From: CAZTTH01 sp964615975
Lineage (GTDB): Bacteria; Verrucomicrobiota; Lentisphaeria; JABSQK01; JAJFLO01
Direction of reading: 5' to 3'
Assembly: GCA_964615975.1 (NCBI GenBank)
Contig: CAZTTH010000081.1
Coordinates: forward strand, 1 to 10,178
DNA length: 10,178 bases
Shown: positions 6,631-10,178 of the stretch, piece by piece
Layout: the number at the start of each line of letters is the position of its first letter
Numbering within the stretch: position 1 is the first letter of the stretch
The notes under the pieces: model-generated
Told to the model about the DNA's origin: nothing
The model's input: only the letters and a program-made list of their open reading frames with translations
Database searches by the model: none
Made by a program: the position numbers and the translations under genes

Positions 6631-7845
6631 TCACTGCTCCGCTTCGAGAACGGCCTTTAATGCGGCGGCAATCTGCTCTGTAACCACGGTGGTGGCATTC
6701 CCCGCAGGTTTTCCGGTATCATCTAGATAATCGCCAAGGTTGATCGGCGGGCAAAATGTCACCATTGCCTGCCGTTGGGCACGAACGCGATAACGGCCCA
6801 ACAGATCTTCTTCGAACTTCAATACCGTTTCCGCCATCCGATCAGGAGTAGGTTTTTGATTGACATATTGACCGGGGTAACTGTAAAGCTGCACCGCCAG
6901 GTAAAGATCGTCGAGATCGCGATAATATTCCGCTTTTATTTCGGGCGGAGGAGGCGTTTCCGCCAATAAAAGCGAACGGATCTTGCCACGCGTTTTGCGA
7001 ATGCGTTCCGGATGAATCCCGGAGGCAGTGTTATTGAAGTACTTTTGCTCTACCCTGCTGATCAGAATTTCACGGAACTGATACAGTCTTTCCACGAGAG
7101 ATCCGGATAATTGGCGGCCGAGAAATTCCTGTTCCTTCAAGGTCAATACAGCTTCCCCAAATTTATAAATCCGCTCCATCAGGTCAAGTTGAGATTGGGG
7201 TTGCCAATGCAGGTACTCTTCCAATTCCCGCAACATTTCCCGGATCACCGGGGTCGGATCTTCGACATATCGATATTGAATCGCTGTGGGCACAATCATA
7301 CACTTCTTGGATGCGCCTTCCTTGCGTAACCTGGCCGCGGTTTTAAGCATGATGGTAGCCGCCCCTTCATTCAAGGACGTAAGCTGCTCATTCAAATGGT
7401 AGATCTCGCCTTCAGGAAACATGACCAGGGGAAACCGGGCTTCATGGACAATTCGCATTGCTTCCTTGATCGCGGCGATATCAGCGCCTTCACGATCGAT
7501 GGAAAAAACACCGGCAAACTGCAACAGCCGACCGTTTATGCCATAGTTGATCTCGAAGACCTCGCGAGCCGCGATGAAATGGAACGGGATACCATGCTGG
7601 CGGGCAAGATGGATCAAAACATGGGGATCGGCATGATCTGAGTGATTGGGCGTGATAAGCAGAGAGTCACCACTCATGAAATGCTCCTTCAATTGCTCCA
7701 CACCGGCACGTATGCTCACCTGCCGCACCCGATGTTTTCGCCGCAGGTAAAACAAATCACTCAGCCAATAAAGCAGGGGAACCACTGCCGGAGTAAACCT
7801 AGGCGGTCGAAAGCGATACTTGGTTTGAGTAATAATGCGATCCAT
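6631..7845 (-). CDS. Lysophospholipid (1-acylglycerol-3-phosphate type) acyltransferase with long C-terminal extension
   Basis: Protein of 404 residues whose N-terminal half is a PlsC/LPLAT acyltransferase domain, normally 200-250 residues. It should transfer an acyl chain to a lysophospholipid or lysophosphatidate at the inner membrane. Motif I is NHSDHADP (67-74), giving the catalytic H68-x4-D73 pair; FSIDREG (114-120) matches motif II; FPEGEIYHLNE (143-153) matches motif III. A short hydrophobic stretch (about 17-34) may attach it to the membrane. Residues about 210-404 form a charged, largely helical-looking extension (with several LxxxL/E-rich stretches) that I do not recognise. No Shine-Dalgarno is visible at the ATG, though no better in-frame start exists. 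It lies 178 bases downstream of the esterase gene on the same strand, which may supply lysophospholipids or free acids; the exact substrate is unknown. Confidence 0.85.
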   Translation of the reverse strand: MDRIITQTKYRFRPPRFTPAVVPLLYWLSDLFYLRRKHRVRQVSIRAGVEQLKEHFMSGDSLLITPNHSDHADPHVLIHLARQHGIPFHFIAAREVFEINYGINGRLLQFAGVFSIDREGADIAAIKEAMRIVHEARFPLVMFPEGEIYHLNEQLTSLNEGAATIMLKTAARLRKEGASKKCMIVPTAIQYRYVEDPTPVIREMLRELEEYLHWQPQSQLDLMERIYKFGEAVLTLKEQEFLGRQLSGSLVERLYQFREILISRVEQKYFNNTASGIHPERIRKTRGKIRSLLLAETPPPPEIKAEYYRDLDDLYLAVQLYSYPGQYVNQKPTPDRMAETVLKFEEDLLGRYRVRAQRQAMVTFCPPINLGDYLDDTGKPAGNATTVVTEQIAAALKAVLEAEQ

Positions 7846-8023
7846 AATCGATATAGGTTAATTGAGTATTTTTTAATATCAATATGCCATTTATTAACCA
7901 TATTCATCCCGCTATCGGCGCTGGCCATGGATCATTGACTGTAGCAGAGATCACGGTGCAACCAATTTTTTTCCATGGCATTTCCTTGGATTGTGTATCT
8001 CCTCAGCGTAACATCAGACCTGG
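7846..8023 (-). other. Intergenic gap between esterase and acyltransferase genes
   Basis: Non-coding stretch of 178 bases. On the minus strand a TTGATA lies upstream of the acyltransferase gene (in the AT-rich part around 7865-7885), but no convincing -10 box follows at normal spacing. No clear terminator hairpin is seen for the esterase gene. Plus-strand reading frames across it are shadows of the flanking genes. Confidence 0.4.
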
Positions 8024-8710
8024 CTAATGATGAAGCTTGTCGCTCTCAGGTTTCGGCACATCATGATCTCCCTGGTATTTTTCCAGGATCGGCTTGATAA
8101 CCGACCACACCAGATCGGCAATCACTCGTTGACCGGCGGGATTGGGATGAATTCCGTCGGCTTGATTCATTTCAGGAATACCACCAACACCTTCCAATAA
8201 AAATGGCAGCAGCGTAATCTGATTTTCGGCAGCCAGATCCTGATAGAGCTGATAAAATTCGGCGCCATAGGTTTCGCCCATATTTGGGAGTGCCTTCATG
8301 CCGGCGAGAATGATATCGATCGCGGGATATTTATGACGCGCCTTCGCGATGATGTGTTGTAAATTGGTTTTACTCTCAGCGGGAGATACCCCGCGCAAGC
8401 CATCGTTGCCGCCCAGGGCAATTACCAGCACCTCAATTTGACGGCGTAAATGCCAGTCCAGCAAACGCACCCCGCCAGCAGTGGTGGTGCCGCTGATGCT
8501 GGCATCAATTATCTCCGCCTGCCACCCGATTTGCCGAATTTTATCCATTAATAAAGCGGGATAGGCATCATCTCGATCAACACCGTAACCGGCGGTCAAG
8601 CTATCGCCAAGCAATAATATTACCGGAGTTCTCCGGATCTCTTCAGCGGCATTTACGACAACTCCCATGAACAAAAAAAGCAGGATTGACCTTTGTAATT
8701 TTAACCACAT
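8024..8710 (-). CDS. tesA: Exported SGNH esterase, TesA-like (arylesterase / lysophospholipase / thioesterase I)
   Basis: Protein of 228 residues. An N-terminal signal peptide (basic WLKLQR, hydrophobic core about 8-18, likely cut near VNA-A at 20-22) sends it to the periplasm. SGNH hydrolase blocks are all visible: GDSLTAGYG (35-43, nucleophile Ser37), SISGTTTAGG (71-80, oxyanion Gly74), GGND (100-103, Asn102) and DGIHPN (185-190, Asp185 and His188). These match E. coli TesA, a periplasmic enzyme that hydrolyses acyl-CoA, lysophospholipid and aryl esters. The tail beyond about residue 212 is polar and looks disordered. GGGAGG (8716-8721) five bases from the ATG is a strong ribosome site. It is divergent from the ybbA gene, the same pairing as in E. 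coli, which supports both calls. The natural substrate cannot be told from sequence. Confidence 0.92.
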   Translation of the reverse strand: MWLKLQRSILLFLFMGVVVNAAEEIRRTPVILLLGDSLTAGYGVDRDDAYPALLMDKIRQIGWQAEIIDASISGTTTAGGVRLLDWHLRRQIEVLVIALGGNDGLRGVSPAESKTNLQHIIAKARHKYPAIDIILAGMKALPNMGETYGAEFYQLYQDLAAENQITLLPFLLEGVGGIPEMNQADGIHPNPAGQRVIADLVWSVIKPILEKYQGDHDVPKPESDKLHH

Positions 8711-8766
8711 GTTAACCTCCCTTGGATGTTGAATCTAATCGATATGAGCACTCTTTTACAATCACA

Positions 8767-9441
8767 ATGAATACAATAATACTGAATGTACAGGACTTGA
8801 CCAAAACCTATTTAGTCAATGATTCCCCCCTGACGGTATTGGATCATGTCAGTTTTACAGTTGAAACCGGTTCGGTGCAGGCCATTGTCGGTCCCTCCGG
8901 CAGCGGCAAATCCACTCTCCTCGGTCTCTGTGCCGGACTGGATGCGGCGACTTCCGGGACTGTGATCCTCAATGGTGTCGCCATCCACGAACTCAATGAA
9001 GACCAGCGCGCTGTTTTTCGCAATCGCAATCTCGGTTTTGTATTCCAATCCTTTCAACTTTTGCCCTCCCTAACCGCTCTGGAAAACGTCATGGTCCCCT
9101 TGGAGTTGGCAGGAAAAAACCATAAGACCAGAACACACGCCGGAGAGTTGCTGGCTCAAGTAGGATTAGCCGACCGACGCAATCATTACCCGGCACAATT
9201 ATCCGGCGGCGAGCAGCAACGGGTGGCATTGGCGCGCGCTTTTATAACTCAACCGAAAATATTATTCGCCGACGAACCGACCGGCAATCTGGACAGCCAG
9301 ACAGGTGACATGATTATCACTCAACTGTTTGCCTTGCAACGTGATTTCGGTAGTACACTCATTATTGTCACCCACAACATGGAATTGGCTCAACGCGCCC
9401 ATCGCATCATTCACATGCATGGCGGCAAACTGGAGTCATAG
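8767..9441 (+). CDS. ybbA: ABC transporter ATP-binding protein, YbbA type (LolD/MacB-like family)
   Basis: Protein of 224 residues, full length for a stand-alone ATPase of the MacB/LolD/YbbA group. Visible motifs: Walker A GPSGSGKST (42-50), Q-loop Gln94 in FVFQSF, signature LSGGE (145-149), Walker B ILFADEP with Glu170, D-loop NLD (174-176) and H-loop His203. The stretch GFVFQSFQLLPSLTALENV and the LSGGEQQRVALARAF and LDSQTGD segments resemble E. coli YbbA closely. That protein works with the permease YbbP and is encoded divergently from tesA, as here. I take the ATG at 8767; a frame-open TTG at 8722 would add 15 unconserved residues and overlaps the tesA ribosome site. No clear Shine-Dalgarno is seen. 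No permease follows, so its membrane partner must be encoded elsewhere or lost. Confidence 0.92.
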   Translation: MNTIILNVQDLTKTYLVNDSPLTVLDHVSFTVETGSVQAIVGPSGSGKSTLLGLCAGLDAATSGTVILNGVAIHELNEDQRAVFRNRNLGFVFQSFQLLPSLTALENVMVPLELAGKNHKTRTHAGELLAQVGLADRRNHYPAQLSGGEQQRVALARAFITQPKILFADEPTGNLDSQTGDMIITQLFALQRDFGSTLIIVTHNMELAQRAHRIIHMHGGKLES

Positions 9442-9603
9442 TTCAACTATCAAGCCCATTTGGCGCAATGAATTCATCCGACAGGATTAAAACATGCCGG
9501 GTTACATCACAATCTCTTTCCATGCAATTATCGGCACGCATCTTTCGTCGCCATTCATGGATGTGGCGGTTGACACTTTTTAAGGTTTCACGGAGAGTAA
9601 ATC
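9442..9603 (+). other. Gap where the ybbP permease would be expected
   Basis: These 162 bases between ybbA and the phosphodiesterase gene hold no intact gene. One frame from 9443 reads a short basic stretch containing PIWRNEFIRQ before a stop, and another is open from 9468 to 9656 without any recognisable domain. Neither can be identified as permease sequence. GGAGA at 9592-9596 serves the next gene. A TTGACA at 9570-9575 has no suitable -10 box. Confidence 0.35.
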
Positions 9604-10178
9604 ATGTCTCAAAAACCACTTGTTTGCATCGGCCATCGCGGCGCCATGGGCTATGAGCCAGAGAACACCCTGCGATCACTAAGTCGCGCCATCGAAATGG
9701 GATGCGATTGGGTTGAAATCGATGTTCAGGGAGTGGATGATCAACTCATCGTCATACATGACGACACACTTGAACGAACCACGAATGGCAAGGGGCCGAT
9801 TTTTAACCAGACCTTCACCTATCTTCGTACTCTTGATGCGGGCAAAGGAGAACAGATACCGACATTGTGTGAAGTATTCGATCTCATTAATTGCAGGGTG
9901 GGTATCATTATAGAATTAAAGGGAGCAGATACGGAGGCGCCAGTGGCCGCGCTGATCCGGGAATATTTGCGGGCAGGATGGGACCGTGATTCCATCATTG
10001 TATCCTCTTTTGACCATTGCCAATTGCACCGCTTCAAGGAGTTGGCGCCACACATACTTCTTGGTGTGCTGATGGACAGCATCCCCAGGAATTATGCCGC
10101 CGACGCGGAAGAGATCGGCGCATTTTCAATCAATCCCGCGTTTGACCGTATTCATGGAGATTTTGTGACTGACGCGCA
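9604..10178 (+). CDS. ugpQ: Glycerophosphodiester phosphodiesterase, UgpQ-like (3' end beyond window)
   Basis: The gene runs off the right edge after 191 codons; family members are about 240-260 residues. The enzyme hydrolyses glycerophosphodiesters left by phospholipid deacylation to sn-glycerol-3-phosphate and an alcohol. Visible GDPD motifs: GHRGAMGYEPENT (10-22) with catalytic His11, the metal ligands Glu38 and Asp40 in WVEIDV, His52 in VIHDDTLERTTNG (50-62), and Glu104 in IIIELKG. No signal peptide is present, so it is the cytosolic UgpQ type rather than periplasmic GlpQ. GGAGA (9592-9596) seven bases before the ATG supports the start. It follows ybbA by 162 bases on the same strand and, with the esterase and acyltransferase nearby, fits a loose phospholipid-turnover neighbourhood. 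Confidence 0.9.
   Translation, partial: MSQKPLVCIGHRGAMGYEPENTLRSLSRAIEMGCDWVEIDVQGVDDQLIVIHDDTLERTTNGKGPIFNQTFTYLRTLDAGKGEQIPTLCEVFDLINCRVGIIIELKGADTEAPVAALIREYLRAGWDRDSIIVSSFDHCQLHRFKELAPHILLGVLMDSIPRNYAADAEEIGAFSINPAFDRIHGDFVTDA

Noticed and set aside
7642..7938. A 98-codon plus-strand frame covering the acyltransferase start and the gap beyond.
   Set aside because: Mostly antisense to the acyltransferase gene, with no domain and no convincing ribosome site.
8757..8762. TACAAT, a good -10 match just before the ybbA start.
   Set aside because: It is only five bases from the ATG and has no -35 box at normal spacing (TTGAAT at 8729 gives a 22-base spacer).
9468..9656. A 62-codon frame between ybbA and the phosphodiesterase gene, considered as a small gene or a ybbP remnant.
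   Set aside because: It runs into the phosphodiesterase gene out of frame, lacks hydrophobic segments and shows no permease motif.

Overview
The window comes from a diderm (Gram-negative type) bacterium with moderate GC and tight, ordinary bacterial gene packing. It carries nine protein-coding genes (one cut by the right edge) and no rRNA, tRNA, CRISPR array, insertion sequence or phage gene that I can see. Envelope genes (a SEDS glycosyltransferase, an LD-carboxypeptidase, an exported SGNH esterase) support a cell-wall-bearing diderm. The divergent tesA/ybbA pair is the arrangement known from Escherichia coli. The zinc-ribbon membrane protein and the double adenylate kinase remind me of PVC-group bacteria such as Lentisphaerota. 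The phylum therefore stays open.

Left block (15-2240, minus strand): a probable operon of rodA-like SEDS gene, fmdB-like zinc ribbon gene and a membrane-anchored zinc-ribbon protein of unknown function. rodA and fmdB overlap by 29 nt, and the Shine-Dalgarno of the third gene overlaps the fmdB stop codon. Divergent from it, ldcA (2382-3320, plus) encodes a cytoplasmic murein tetrapeptide LD-carboxypeptidase, so the divergent promoter region at 2241-2381 separates two peptidoglycan genes.

Central block (3321-6600, plus): a 305-nt regulatory and structured region leads into a two-gene operon. Its first gene is a tandem fusion of two complete zinc-type adenylate kinases. Its second, overlapping by 8 nt, is a two-domain class II PPK2 (polyphosphate:AMP phosphotransferase). 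Together they would turn AMP and polyphosphate into ADP and then ATP: PAP makes ADP from AMP, and adenylate kinase converts 2 ADP to ATP + AMP. A direct repeat resembling a Pho box sits in the -35 position of the best promoter candidate. This block is the most interesting part of the window.

Right block (6601-10178): mostly lipid-related genes. They are a PlsC-type acyltransferase with a long C-terminal extension and a TesA-like SGNH esterase (both minus), then a YbbA-type ABC ATPase and a UgpQ-type glycerophosphodiester phosphodiesterase (both plus). The permease partner that normally follows ybbA is absent. A perfect 8-bp hairpin separates the convergent ppk2 and acyltransferase genes.
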